DNA of 64,000 nucleotides, from positions 248,001 through 312,000 of the forward strand of contig CATKHK010000027.1 in NCBI GenBank assembly GCA_949751835.1. The letters run 5' to 3'. The translations under genes and the position numbers were made by a program. The notes beneath the pieces were generated by a model, which saw only the letters and a program-made list of their open reading frames with translations, searched no databases and was not told the DNA's origin. Shown in pieces: positions 33,530-44,738 of the stretch (position 1 is the first letter of the stretch; each line of letters starts with the position of its first letter). This DNA is from Blepharisma japonicum (taxonomy: Eukaryota; Ciliophora; Heterotrichea; Heterotrichida; Blepharismidae).

Positions 33530-34972
33530 TTATAGCTTGCTCATCACTAAGGCCTCGAATTCTTTAATGTCAATTTCGCCATTGCCGTTCGAATCAACTT
33601 CTCTTAAAATCTCGTTCCAAACATCATCTGGTGTACTTTTCCCATGGCAAAGAATATTCCTAAGCTCACTCGCATTAATTGTCCCACTTTTATCTGTATC
33701 GAATATGTTGAATGCAGCTCTTAAGTTTTCCTTTGAAATAAGCATTTGACTATTGAATGTAGCCTTAATGAATTCATTATAATCGATATAACCACTTTTA
33801 TCAGTGTCTACTTCTTTCATAATTCGTTTTACCTCACTTTTCGCTTCATCCTCCCCCATCATTTCTATATATTTCGCCATCAGTTCTTTTTTGCTTAATT
33901 TTCCATCTCCGTTGGAGTCAATTGAAACAAAAACTTGTCTTAATTCTTTAGTTTCTTCTGATGTAGCCATCTGTGAGGTGAGGAATGAGGTTATAGCGTC
34001 TTTTAACTTGTTTTTTCTATGGAAAGTTTGCAAACTTGAAAAGGCGCCTCTCATTGCATTTGGATCCTGAGGTACTGCTGACCTCCTAGTTATCCAAGGG
34101 TGCTCCAAACAGTCTTTTGCTGATAAACGAAATTTAGCAGGACAAATGAGTTCTGAAATTAAATCTTTGGCTTCAGAAGAGATATGAGACCAGTATTGGT
34201 CTTCAAATTTTAGCTCGCATTTCGTAATTTCAGCAAAAATTTCTTCGTTTGTATTTCCATCAAAAGGTGGGCGGCCAGCTAGCAAAACATAAAGAATAAC
34301 TCCACAGCTTCATATGTCGCATTTTAAATCATATTCCCCTGCTACTACTTCAGGGGCTAAAAATAAGGCAGTGCCAATAACTTCTTTAGATTTATGCTTT
34401 GATAGTGTAGCGGTCCCGAAATCAGAAACTTTTATACTTGTTATATCGCCTTTGGTCTCCAAAAGCATATTTTGCGGTTTCAGATCTCTGTGAGCTATAT
34501 TTTTATCATGTAAATATTTGACTGCAGAAAATAACTGTTTCATTATACAAGCTGCATCTTCTTCGCTAAAAATTGATCTCCTTAACAATTCTTCAAATAA
34601 TTCTCCTCCTTTGCAAAGCTCCATAACCAAATATGATTTTCTTGGAGTGTCAAAATATTCGTAGATTTTTACTATGTGAGGATGGTCAATTATCTTCATC
34701 ATATTGACTTCGTTCAAAAATTCTTTTGTTTGAGCTTGAGAGTCTAAGTCTTTGGGTAAGATTTTTACTGCTCGCTGGGCATTCGTTATTTTGTGTGTAA
34801 CCACCCTGACTTCGCCAAATGATCCCTTACCGAGGGAAGCACCAAAATCATAAACATCCACAAACTTCATGTTATTCTGTTTAATAAAAATACTTGGCTC
34901 TGAATGGAGATTATTGTGGCTTTGATTGTGGAGAACTGAAGGTTTCTTTGCTTTCGATGAAACGCAACCCAT
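33530..34972 (-). CDS. Calcium-dependent protein kinase (CDPK), copy 2
   Basis: This 480-aa paralogue shares the layout of its neighbours: MGCVSSKAKK acylation start, kinase with GKGSFGEVRVV, AHRDLKPQNMLL, SDFGTATLS and GTALFLAPEV, then a junction and four canonical EF loops (DSNGDGKLSKKE, DTDKSGYIDYNE, DTDKSGTINASE, DSNGNGEIDIKE). ATG at 34970-34972 is chosen over an in-frame ATG 54 bp upstream, because MGC gives the family-typical acylation site and the upstream 18 residues are hydrophobic leader-like sequence. Trp after KCDI is TGA. It is closest to copy 3 in the EF-hand part: both end ALVMSKL. Confidence 0.95.
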
Positions 34973-35176
34973 TTTTATTATACTGATAAAACCAAATAAG
35001 AAGACATAATTGAATTTTTCTGCCAAAAATCTTAACTATAAATAGACATACAGGATAAAATTATTATAAGTGATAATACTATATTAAAATAGTTATGGTT
35101 TTTGTCTTTATCTATTAAAAGACCCTCTTAATTAATTCTTCAAAAGTATTATTTAAATTATTTTGTATTTTATGCA

Positions 35177-36622
35177 TTATAATTTACTCATAACTAAGGC
35201 TTCAAATTCTTTAATATCAATTTCTCCATTTTGATTGCTATCAGCCTCGCCCAAAATTTCGCTCCAGACATTATCAGTAGTATCTAGACCTTCCCCAAGA
35301 ACAGACCTTAATTCACTAGCGCTTATTGATCCACTATTGTCTTTATCAAACACATTAAAAGCAGCTGCAAGATTTTCTCTAGAATTCATCAATCTTTTAT
35401 CTAGAGCAGCTTTAAGAAATTCATTATAATCAATAAAACCATTTTTATCAGTGTCGACTTCGTTCATGATCTTTTCTACTTCACTTTCTGTTCCAGATTC
35501 TTTCATTATGCTAAGGTACTTATCTCTTAATTCATCTTTGCTTATTCTTCCATCTCCATTTGTGTCTATAGAAATAAAGACTTCTTTTAGCTTACTGATT
35601 TCTTCTGCAGATGCAACCTGAGAAGCAATATACATTTGAATTGCACTTTTTAATTTACTTTTGCATTGATAAGCCTTTAAATTTATTAATACATTTTCAG
35701 TTCCTTCTGAATCGCCATATGGTCTGGATCTTTTAGCAATTCAAGGATGCTCTAAGCAGCCTTTTGCCGAAAGTCTTATTTTTTCAGGGCAAAGAAGTTT
35801 TGAAATTAAATCTTTTGCGTCTGCTGATATATATAATCATTGTGGTCCACTAAAAGTATAGTGTCCAGTTAAAATAGACTTAAAGATTTCATCATTTGAA
35901 TTTCCTGAAAATGGAAAATTGCCACTTAGTAGTAGATAAAGAATAACTCCACAGCTCCATAAGTCGCATTTCGAAGTATAATGTCCTTTAATTACTTCAG
36001 GTGCTAAAAATAGTGGAGTTCCAATTATTCCTGTGACATTACGAATATTTTCATAAATCATTGCAGTTCCAAAGTCTGAAATTTTTATGTGGTTTGTATT
36101 TCCCTTACTCTCTAATAAAATATTTTGTGGTTTTAAATCTCTATGTATAATTTTTCGACTATGCAAATAATTGACTGCTGAGAAAACTTGCCTCATAACT
36201 AGCACAGCATCGTATTCATGAAAATGGTTTCTTTCTAGAAGTTCATCAAGTAGCTCACCTCCTTTGCATAGTTCCATTACTAAATAGAACTTTTTTGGAC
36301 TTTCAAAATATTCGTAAATTTGAACGGTATTTGGATGACCAAGAATTTTCATCATTTTTACTTCATTTAAAAACTCTTTATTTTGGAAATCTCCTTCTTT
36401 AGGTATAATTTTGACAGCTCTTTCGATTTTAGTTCCTTTACGAGTTACAACTCTGACTTCACCATAAGCTCCATGTCCTAAAGTCTTGCCAAATTCATAA
36501 ACATCTTCAACAGCACTTCTATTTAATTGAACAAAGATTCCTTGTTCTGTAAAAATGTCCCGACTGCTTGTGATTTTTATACTAGCATTGACTTTATTTT
36601 TCGATGACGTGCAACAGCCCAT
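35177..36622 (-). CDS. Calcium-dependent protein kinase (CDPK), copy 3
   Basis: This 481-aa CDPK starts MGCCTSSKNK (acylation type). Kinase motifs are GHGAYGEVRVV, IHRDLKPQNILL, SDFGTAMI and GTPLFLAPEV. EF loops are DTNGDGRISKDE, DTDKNGFIDYNE, DKDNSGSISASE and DSNQNGEIDIKE. Two Trp are TGA, after FSGPQ and in EHPWIAKRS, whereas the Trp of KCDLWSCG is TGG here and TGA in the two other copies. The C-terminal EALVMSKL is shared with copy 2. It is the first gene of the tandem array, 204 bp upstream of copy 2. No intron is seen in any of the three. Confidence 0.95.
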
Positions 36623-37511
36623 AATATTTATTATTATTACTTGTTACATGAAAATTAAATTCCAAGAAAATTCAAATAAAATCTCAAAATTTATTTATTT
36701 AACTTTTCAAATTTTATATCAAGTTTGTTATTAAAACCTTACTCTCTTTAATTTGATTAATAGTGTAGGGTAGTAATAATCAATCTTATCTTAGTGAAAA
36801 ATATTTAATAATTTTTAAGAGTCAAATTTATGCGTTTCATTTTCAAATATTTTTCTTGATTTAAATTTTAAATTTAATTAAGATTATATAAGGTCATGCT
36901 TGTTTTCTGCAATTTAAGAGAATTATTTGCTAACATCAAAATTAAATTTTCATCAAAAATATATGCAAGTACCATCTCCCTATATGTAATTTTAATAATG
37001 ATGATGCAAAATAATTATTGATTACTATGAAATCTCAAACCAGAAGTAAATTATCATTTGCTCTGCTTGCATTTATTGCTTTATCTAATTTGTTTCCAAA
37101 TCTTCCATTTTTATATTACTATGAAATCTGATTAAGGCTCTTATAACGTAAATAAATTAATTTCTTTCTTTTAAGATTATCAAAACAATTAAATTGCTTT
37201 TTGCAGTAAAGAATCTATTGCTAACTTTTAAGAGTCTCTAATTGTATAATTATAATTGCAGAGTAATTTCTCTATGAATAAATTAATTATTCCATATTTT
37301 TGGGGATTTTATGGAAACTATTTATTTATTCTTTAAGAAATTTAATCTTAAAACAAAAATTAGATTTAAAAACCCATTATTTGCATCTTAGATCAAGATT
37401 GCAAACTTTTAAATATTTATCATTTTTAGTAAATTGAATAAAATACTTCTAACTGAGTAGATACTAATTAACTAAAGATTTATAATTTTATACATCCTTG
37501 AATATTAAAAA
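36623..37511. other. Intergenic region, AT-rich, with a 15-nt direct repeat
   Basis: This is 889 bp with no supported gene. The 15-mer attactatgaaatct occurs exactly at 37021-37035 and 37115-37129. A 39-codon frame (37027-37146, one TGA) includes both copies and would encode a short hydrophobic peptide; it is too short to support. The left part is upstream of CDPK copy 3. Confidence 0.4.
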
Positions 37512-38984
37512 TTATTGTTTTATTTGCAATAATGGCTTTCCACCTACAGAAGATTTTCTCTGCTGCATTTGCGGCGCTTTAAGTGAATCATTAGATTTTC
37601 TAACATCTCCAAATATATTTGGCTTATCAAGATTTAGCTTTGGCAAACTTTTATCTCTTTGGTTTTTTCCAGCAAAAAGAATTCTATTATTCGGTTTTGT
37701 TAGAGGATTTTGTTTAAACCCAGAGCTTTTTCTGTTATTGTTTAAAGTTTGCTCGATAGATGGAGTTCTTTTTTCCATGCTTACGATTCACAAATCTTTC
37801 AAAGATGCGATTTCATCTAGCTTTGTAGGTTCCTTATAAGATCCTTGCGATTTTTCTTCAGAAGTCTTTCAAAACTCATATTCTTCAGGAAGCATAGGTT
37901 TTGAATTAAATTTTTTTTCAATGTGCTGCTGAGAAGGTGTAGAAATTTGCGAGGAAATCCTATATAAAATTTACTCAATTCTGCTTGCAACTTCTAAACT
38001 TTCCGCTTTTTTCTCACGGAGCTGCTTTCTTAAATTTTCGAGTTCATGATTTTGCTTTTTAAATAGCATTTCATATTGCTTTAGCTTTAATTCGAGCTCT
38101 TTAATTTTTTGATCGTTGTGAGATTCTTCTGATATTGATTGCACAAGATCTTGTGAAGGAAATTCCACTTTTCATATCTCATTATCAGAAGCTGAAGATT
38201 CTGAAGGGGCAAGATTAGGCTTTTGTTTAGAGAATCTATTGCTCTGATGTTTTTTAGGTAAATTTTTCTTTTCGTTTAAATTTTTATCTTCAAAGACTGG
38301 CTGAACAATTTCTTGAATAATTTCTTTTCCAAATTCAGCTGTTTCAAACTCATTGAATTTTTGTTCTAAGTTTTCACCTTTCTTATGTTTATGATCATTC
38401 TCAGCTTTAGATTTCTCTTTATGCTTATGCTCAGATGGCCCTCTGGCATGTGATTTCTTTATTGGCTTATCTCTTATAGATTTTAGGTCTTGATTAAACT
38501 CTTTTTGTTCAAGTTCTCCCATTTCAGAGTCAAAATTAGTAGGATTGACTTCTTCAGTTACAGGAATTTCAATTTTTTCTTCGAGTTTTGACGAAGCTCT
38601 TGAATAAGATTTTTGTTGAGGTATTTGCTCGTTTTCATACACATTTTCTTCAGGGTTTTTATCTTCACCAAAATTTTCAGTTCCTTTTAATTCGCTGATT
38701 TCTTTTTCTAAATTCTGGAAAGCCTGTTTTTGAGGCTCTAAATTATTTGGGTTTTCGCTTTCGAAATTGCCGAATTCGTTAAAATTTTCGTCTTCTACAA
38801 TATCAACAAGATTCCCTCCAAGCTGCTCGATTAAGCCTTCATTAGCTAGTTCATCGCCTTTTTCTATTTCACTTTCTGTAAAGCCAGGCTGATTTTGAAA
38901 TTGATCTTCTGGAGGAATATCTTGTTGAAGATCTGCACTCAAAATATTTCCTTGCTCTGGATCAAAGTTTTCGGGTGTTTCCAT
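37512..38984 (-). CDS. Acidic low-complexity/coiled-coil protein, unknown function
   Basis: This 485-aa protein is formed by removing a 15-nt intron (37960-37974) and reading three TGA as Trp. Residues 1-270 are very rich in Glu, Asn and Gln, with a basic patch KHKHKKG-like in the middle. Residues 290-340 form a coiled coil (KIKELELKLKQYEMLFKKQN). The C-terminal 140 residues are basic and Ser/Pro/Asn-rich. No domain is recognised. The compositional halves suggest a scaffold or cytoskeleton-associated protein, but this is a guess. Without the intron the frame would stop at 37971. Confidence 0.78.
37960..37974 (-). other. 15-nt spliceosomal intron in the acidic coiled-coil gene
   Basis: Read on the minus strand it is GTAAATTTTATATAG, phase 2, with A at position 10. 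Removal joins LEVASRIE to ISSQISTPSQQHIEKK and opens a further 150 codons. Retention gives GAG-TAA. Confidence 0.85.
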
Positions 38985-39168
38985 TCTTAATTTATTTTTA
39001 TAAAGGAAATAGCATTAAAATATATTAATCCAGAGCTATTCAGGAAAAACTATGATTAATTACTTGTCACTGTCAATAAACTTATAAACATTTAATATTC
39101 TTTTAACAAAAATAATTCAATATTTAAGCTTTTTATTGATTTCAAGCTTAATATATATCCATTATTTA

Positions 39169-40818
39169 TTACCAAAAGAAATTGCATTTTTCCTTAATAT
39201 GTCTGACACCTCCTTCTAACGGCCTGTCTCTCCTCCATTTTCTGCACATTTCAGTCAATTGATGAGGATTTTCAAAGCTTACAAAATTCGCCATAAGCTC
39301 TTCTTTCGCTTCAGTGGGTTGCCATTCTCCAATCCATCTGCTCTTCGTTATCCAAAGTTCCTTTGCGCTGTCTAAATTAGGGATCACAGTCCCTCCAACC
39401 CACATTAAATGGTCAGGTTTTATGTGTTCTTTATTTCCATCACTATCAGAATGAGTGACACTTGCCTTGACTTCGACTCTATCTACCCCAGCATCTTCAG
39501 GAAACCTATTTATCAGCCTATCTTCTAATATATCGACTATATCAGGGAACATTCCTCCTCCCCCAGTCAATAATATACAATTGGCCATTTTCTTTCGTGC
39601 ATCTGCTTGATCATATGCAGAGATTGATCTTATAATCATTTGATCTAAACTTAAAACTTTGTCAACTACAGGGTGGGTTGGAGATTCTAATTTTGTTTCT
39701 ACCAAGTCATCTAAATAGTCATCTGTATCGTAAGAAAAAGCTGGATGCAAGACTAGTGGTATTTTTGGCGGGCCTGAAGAAATTTCTAATAGAGATGTGT
39801 GGAATAATGAATGAGCCCCGACAATAAGGGCTGGATTATTGGAACTAACACGTAATGAGCCACTTTCGCTTGAACATGCATAAGTGATGCTGTTTTCTTG
39901 TTGAAAAAATCTGCAGGCTTCTTTTTTTAAAGTTTCAACCATGCGTAGCTGGTCAAGCCCGTCAGCGTCTGGCCTAATTAAGACTCTCATTAAAAGAATA
40001 TCAATATCTCTCCCAGCATAAAATTGCCTTACATGAGTTTTTGGGTTGATGACACCTTCATCAACACATATTACATTTATATGTGAAGCTCCTATATCAA
40101 CAACGCAAGCACTTGGAACTCCAGCACCAAAAATGGCTGAAACACTTTCTTGATGCAAAAAAATGCTTCTAAATCCTAAAGTTCTCAATAAAATATCGAC
40201 AAGGGCTTTGACTTGCTCTTTATAAAATGCGTCCGGGATGATAAGGACAACTGAAAACTGATGAAACATTTCTCTTGGAATTCTTAATATTCTTACAACT
40301 GTGTATTCTAAAATTCTTTCTAAATCACTAATAACAGTTCTTAATGATTGTGATTGGCTAATATTGAAATGCCCTCTTAAAATAGGCCAATGTTTTATAT
40401 AAGGCTCTCCTGGTCCAAGATTATAAGCTTCATCCCCAACAAGATAAGGTGGATTATGAGAAGCTTCAGTTCTTCTTGGCAATGGCTCAAGCGCTGTTTC
40501 ACTTTCCCCTTCATTTTCTTCTTCAATTTGCATGTCTGAAGCATTTCTTTTGCTTTTTGATTTTTTCTTTGGAAGTACAATTTTCGGAATGTGATCTTTA
40601 AGAAAGCCAGTGCTTTGTAAGTAATTTTGTACCATTGAGTAAGCCTTAAATAAAGTTTCTGCATCGCATGGTGGTAATGCTGATTGCAACTGAGCACCAG
40701 GTTGGCGATAAGCGATTACATTGGGAATTGTATAAGGCTGCATTTGATTAGCAAATCCAACTCGCAAATAAAGGGATCCTAAATGAACTACAATAGTCTC
40801 TGTAGGTTTAATATCCAT
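39169..40818 (-). CDS. ARP8: Actin-related protein Arp8 (INO80 complex)
   Basis: This is a 549-aa actin-fold protein of the Arp8 type, a nuclear subunit of the INO80 chromatin remodeller. It begins with a strand typical of actins (TIVVHLGSLYLRVGFAN) and has an Arp8-specific Lys/Glu-rich insert at about 105-140. It then shows EPYIKHWPILRGHFN, the Arp8-type HQESVSAIFGAG and CVVDIGASHINVICVDEG phosphate-binding strands, FYAGRDIDILLMRVL and a C-terminal LLTGGGGMFP block. Human Arp8 is somewhat longer (624 aa). No TGA Trp codon is used. Identification rests on these blocks; Arp5 and Arp4 fit less well. Confidence 0.9.
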   Translation of the reverse strand: MDIKPTETIVVHLGSLYLRVGFANQMQPYTIPNVIAYRQPGAQLQSALPPCDAETLFKAYSMVQNYLQSTGFLKDHIPKIVLPKKKSKSKRNASDMQIEEENEGESETALEPLPRRTEASHNPPYLVGDEAYNLGPGEPYIKHWPILRGHFNISQSQSLRTVISDLERILEYTVVRILRIPREMFHQFSVVLIIPDAFYKEQVKALVDILLRTLGFRSIFLHQESVSAIFGAGVPSACVVDIGASHINVICVDEGVINPKTHVRQFYAGRDIDILLMRVLIRPDADGLDQLRMVETLKKEACRFFQQENSITYACSSESGSLRVSSNNPALIVGAHSLFHTSLLEISSGPPKIPLVLHPAFSYDTDDYLDDLVETKLESPTHPVVDKVLSLDQMIIRSISAYDQADARKKMANCILLTGGGGMFPDIVDILEDRLINRFPEDAGVDRVEVKASVTHSDSDGNKEHIKPDHLMWVGGTVIPNLDSAKELWITKSRWIGEWQPTEAKEELMANFVSFENPHQLTEMCRKWRRDRPLEGGVRHIKEKCNFFW

Positions 40819-40925
40819 TTAGGTCTTATTATTTATTTAGTTAATACCTAACCTTAAAATGAATCATAGCTTTCAGTGTTAATAAGAAAAGAGATTACTA
40901 GCCCCCAGATAATTATTATTAACTA

Positions 40926-42065
40926 ATGAACTCTTCAAAACAAAATGACATTCCTCAAGATCATATCAGTTTATCAGACTCTTCAGATTTTTCTATTGAT
41001 TCTCAACAATCCAAAATTTATAATAACAAAATACTTGGAAAAGCTTTTACCCCGCCAAAACTTACGTTTAAAGACTTATTGGATATCAAGAGAAGTAGCG
41101 AATCAAGCTCAGATTTACCTAACGATCTTCCAATTTATCATGCACCTACAGAATCAGTGACTCCATCTCTAGAGTTTCAAAATGAAAGAAAAATAAACCT
41201 AGATTCTGCAGCTAAAACTTCTAAAAAGAAAGCAGCCAAAATTCATGTGCCAAAACTTATCAAATTCAATAAACTTATTGATGATATTGCTATTCCAGAG
41301 GAACCTATCAGAGAGTATCAGTTTTTAAGAAACGAACCACTTATTTTACCAAAAAATGAAAAGAATTCATTAGATTTGAATGAAATTTTATTGAAGTGCC
41401 AAAAAGAAAAGCAAGACAAAGGAAGCTATTTTTTGGCTAAAAATGTTTTGACGGATGCTGATGATAAAGATAACTTTGTGATTGAAGCTCCAGAAAGAGT
41501 GGAAGGATTTATTTCTAAAAAAATATCAATTGATCCAAGGGAAATTATGAGAGAAAAACTGAAAAATGCTGCAAATGAAAGAAAAACAAGCAAAATTAGT
41601 AATGAGATGCTTTTTAATAAACCCAAAACAGAACTGGAAGGAAGCGATTTTAAAGATTTGAACTTTGGTTCTAGAGATTGGCAGCCTGAAGTAAAGGAGG
41701 CTGAAGGAGAAATTGACAGCTTTCATGAAGATCATGCAAAAATAATTCCTGAAAAAAATTTGTGTACTCAAATCAACGAGAAAATCAAAAATGCAGCTAA
41801 ATTGCATAGAAATGAAATAAAGCCAAGGACAAGGAATGGGCTCTGCATATTAAGCGAATGGCATCAAGAAATAGGAGATTTGGATCAAGAAATTGATTTG
41901 AATATTAACACAAATTTATCAAAAAATGATGGAGAAGAATCACTTAAAAGAAAAATTAACAAAACCAGGGAAGATGTGCATGGTGCTGGGATAAAAAGGA
42001 TAAAAGGCGTTAATGGAATACCTAAAATCGTATGAGAACGAAATCTGGTAGATCTTTATTTGTAA
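40926..42065 (+). CDS. Hydrophilic protein of unknown function
   Basis: This 379-aa protein has no recognised domain. It is rich in Lys, Glu, Asp and Ser, with several short predicted helices and a Ser-rich N-terminus. The TGA at 42033-42035 reads as Trp, and the frame continues for ten more codons to TAA at 42063-42065, so the C-terminus is WERNLVDLYL. The divergent Arp8 start is 107 bp away, so the two genes share an upstream region. A nuclear role would fit the charge pattern (KKKAAKIHVPK, SLKRKINK) but is not supported further. Confidence 0.72.
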
Positions 42066-42234
42066 ATTACATTTTTAATATAATAACAACTAAAATGTTA
42101 GGATTCATATTATTTTTATTTTTTAAGTTCATTAATATTATAATAGTTTGTCATAATTTAAAAGGCTTGCATTTTTAACAACCTCTGCTACTATAACAAC
42201 ATAAAGAGATTTATGTAAATTTTCAAAAAAGAAC

Positions 42235-42705
42235 TTAAGTTGGAGTTCGTTCTGGCTCAAGCTTAGATATTTGCTTGCTTTCTATTTTTGCTGTGTATAC
42301 ATCTTCGTTTTCGCTTCTTTTCTGCACTTTTATATTAGATTTAAATGAAAAGTCAGATTTAATCCCTTTCATAACTTTTTCTAATTTACTTCATATCTCG
42401 TTTTCTTCTTTGTCAGCTGCTGAGAAATCAAAAAGTGGATCAAGAGGTCGTTTAACTGGTGCCCCATGAGCACTTGGGAGTGAGATACGGGGATAATTAA
42501 ACAAATCATAAAAGGCCCTTGACCTATTATCATAAAGTGTATGATAAGCAGTTGATATTTCTTCGTATCTTATAGGTGATTCTGTTGATTTATTTTTATC
42601 TGGGTGCCATAGAATCGCTAATTTATAATAAGCTTTTTGTATTTGCTGCCTTGATGCAGTCTTCGGAAGACTTAAAATTTTGTATAGATCTCGCTTTTCA
42701 TCCAT
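42235..42705 (-). CDS. J-domain protein (DnaJ/Hsp40 class C)
   Basis: This 156-aa protein has an N-terminal J domain at residues 1-70 (DLYKILSLPKTASRQQIQKA, then the HPD motif in ILWHPDKNK). J domains stimulate Hsp70 ATPase. There is no Gly/Phe region, zinc finger or membrane segment. The remaining 85 residues are charged and unassigned. The TGA at 42391-42393 reads as Trp and extends the protein by 52 residues to a TAA. The start ATG is at 42703-42705. The client process is unknown. Confidence 0.88.
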
Positions 42706-43323
42706 ATTTCTGATTATAAATCATAAACCAAATTTTATTCTTTAAAGATATTTAGAAAAATCTGGAATCTCCATCTTTATTTTCATATCGCAGATAAATC
42801 CATGTGAAAGAAAACTTTTAAAACGATATGTTTATGGGTAGAATTAAGTAAATTTAAGAATCTTCAAATTTTGGCAGCTAAATAATGTGCGAAAATTCTT
42901 ACAATAAAGAAATAAATAGTAAAAAATTATTTTTAAAATTATAATAAGGGATTATCAATATAAATATGTTAAGACCGATAAAAGTTATATCGGAAATATA
43001 AAAAATATTATGACAGAAAAAACAATAAACTATCTTTTCTAAATGATTCAGGCTAAATAAATTTATTATACTTACTTAATGGTATGGTCTGTATTGGAAT
43101 TATAAAACATTTATGCAGCTTTGCTGTAAATTCACAGTATTCATATAATTTTAGGATTTTACGAAAGCAAGTGGAGTTGAAAAAAATTACTCGAAGATTG
43201 AATACTATTTAGCTTTCTAGCTACATATAAGTAGAATAATACTCATTAATTTTTATTCTAAAGTTTTGTGTGAGTCTTATGTTATTTATTCAAAAATATG
43301 ATAAATTTACATTAATTATCGGT
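42706..43323. other. Intergenic region, AT-rich
   Basis: This is 618 bp between two minus-strand genes. It is AT-rich with no supported gene, RNA or repeat. The left end carries the upstream region of the J-protein gene. Confidence 0.4.
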
Positions 43324-44034
43324 CTAATCGCGGCTTCTTCGTACTATTGGTGAGAGATCTATAGTAAAATTTTCGGTCAAAGGAGATTTATTTTCCAGCT
43401 CTCTTGAGATTTCTCTATCAAGCATTGAAATGTCATCATTTAAAATTGAATTTTGTAAGCGCAACTGCTCAAGAATATTTAGAGTAGTCTCACTGAAATT
43501 ATTTGATTGAGATCTGGTGTGTTTAGGTTTATTTGCTTGAGGCTTAGCTGGCGTTTTCTTATATAAACTTACACTGACGCAGCCAGGAGATCGGCTTCTT
43601 GCAGAAAATTTTGGCTTTGATGCAGCTTTTTGAGTGCTCTTGTCTTTGGTTTTTATGATTTCCGGAAGAGGGGACAACCTTTTAAACTCTTTTGAAACAA
43701 ATTTAATTGGAGGTGGAGGATGAACTTGGGTTTCAGAAACATCTGTTATTGTTTTAAGCTGTTGAGATTTAGGCTCTAGAAATTCTTGGCTATTCGAAAA
43801 TGTTATTGATTTTTCGTCCCTCAATATACTTCGGTCTGTGCCATATCCTGTTGTTACCCCGGTGCTATACTCTTTTCCTTTTAAAATTTCTAAAAGCGTT
43901 AACTCTCTAAATGTCCGGCCATTAACCAGAATTTCGTCTTCTTGTGGCTTTTGGTATTTTTCATCACAGGTTTCAAGTGTTTGAACTCTTTCACTGCAGC
44001 CTCCACACACACTTTTGCTTAGTGCTTTTCCCAT
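43324..44034 (-). CDS. Disordered protein with MGxxxS start, unknown function
   Basis: This 236-aa protein begins MGKALSKSVCGGCSE: Gly2 and Ser6 fit N-myristoylation, with Cys residues nearby. The rest is Ser/Pro/Lys-rich with a His-Pro-Pro-Pro-Pro stretch, and a short coiled coil near the C-terminus (about 185-220). No domain is recognised. It ends in TAG, the second TAG stop of the window. The gene lies 117 bp... downstream neighbour on the same strand side is a myristoylated GRASP gene whose start is at 44738. Confidence 0.68.
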   Translation of the reverse strand: MGKALSKSVCGGCSERVQTLETCDEKYQKPQEDEILVNGRTFRELTLLEILKGKEYSTGVTTGYGTDRSILRDEKSITFSNSQEFLEPKSQQLKTITDVSETQVHPPPPIKFVSKEFKRLSPLPEIIKTKDKSTQKAASKPKFSARSRSPGCVSVSLYKKTPAKPQANKPKHTRSQSNNFSETTLNILEQLRLQNSILNDDISMLDREISRELENKSPLTENFTIDLSPIVRRSRD

Positions 44035-44150
44035 TTATTTTTGTACCTCATCAAAACCTATACTAGTTAATAATTCTTTTCTTTACACAATCATAAGAAA
44101 TCACTATTATCTGCGCTATTTTAAATGATATAATTTTGTGTATTTATTAA

Positions 44151-44738
44151 TTATTTAATTGAATGTAAAGCACCGATTGCTATTTCTAGCCCCAATCTTG
44201 CCTTCTTTTCTGGATATCCTGTGTTTATTGTGACTGATCTCACAGATTTAGAAGTGTTTGAATATATGTATAAATTTACATAGGAATTAGTTTCCGCGTA
44301 TTCTTCTAATTCATCTATATTTTCCATGTCAAAATCTTTGCTTCCAACGATAAAATCCTCATTTGCAATAAGCCCAACTTCTTTTGCTGGGCCATCGTCA
44401 AGTACTTTAGTTATATGAAGAGTATCAGATCATGCTTGAATAGAATTTTCGTATCTTAAAGCAACTCCTAAAACTCCTTCTCCATTTATTGTTCTTGGGG
44501 TTACTTTGATTTCTCTTGATTTTTCTTCAATTAAATTATATACTTCTAGAGTTATTTCACAATTAGCATTTAATTTGATGATGTCATTAAAAGGAATAGT
44601 GGAATCAATAAGTTTGGTTCCGTTTACAGCTACAATAAAATCGATAAAAGGCTGTAATTTTACTTCTTCTGCTGGGAACCCTTCATAGACCTCAATGATT
44701 CTGTGCCCTTGATTAAATTTACTTTCGAAAATTCCCAT
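44151..44738 (-). CDS. GRASP-type Golgi stacking protein (two PDZ-like domains only)
   Basis: This 195-aa protein corresponds to the GRASP55/65 N-terminal region. MGIFESKF gives a myristoylatable Gly2, followed by PDZ1 (HRIIEVYEGFPAEEVKLQPF, FIVAVNG) and PDZ2 (LGVALRYENSIQAWSDTLHI, DDGPAKEVGL, FIVGSKDF). GRASPs tether Golgi cisternae and act in unconventional secretion. Trp in IQAWSD is TGA (44430-44432). The Ser/Pro-rich regulatory tail of animal GRASPs is absent: the frame ends at TAA just after PDZ2. Similar short GRASPs occur in some protists. Confidence 0.88.

Noticed and set aside
34973-35026. Upstream start for CDPK copy 2
   Set aside because: It would bury the MGCVSSK acylation motif that its two tandem paralogues have at their very N-terminus.
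37027-37146. 39-codon ATG frame with a signal-peptide-like hydrophobic stretch
   Set aside because: It is too short; it is partly built from a local 15-nt repeat and has no supporting motif.
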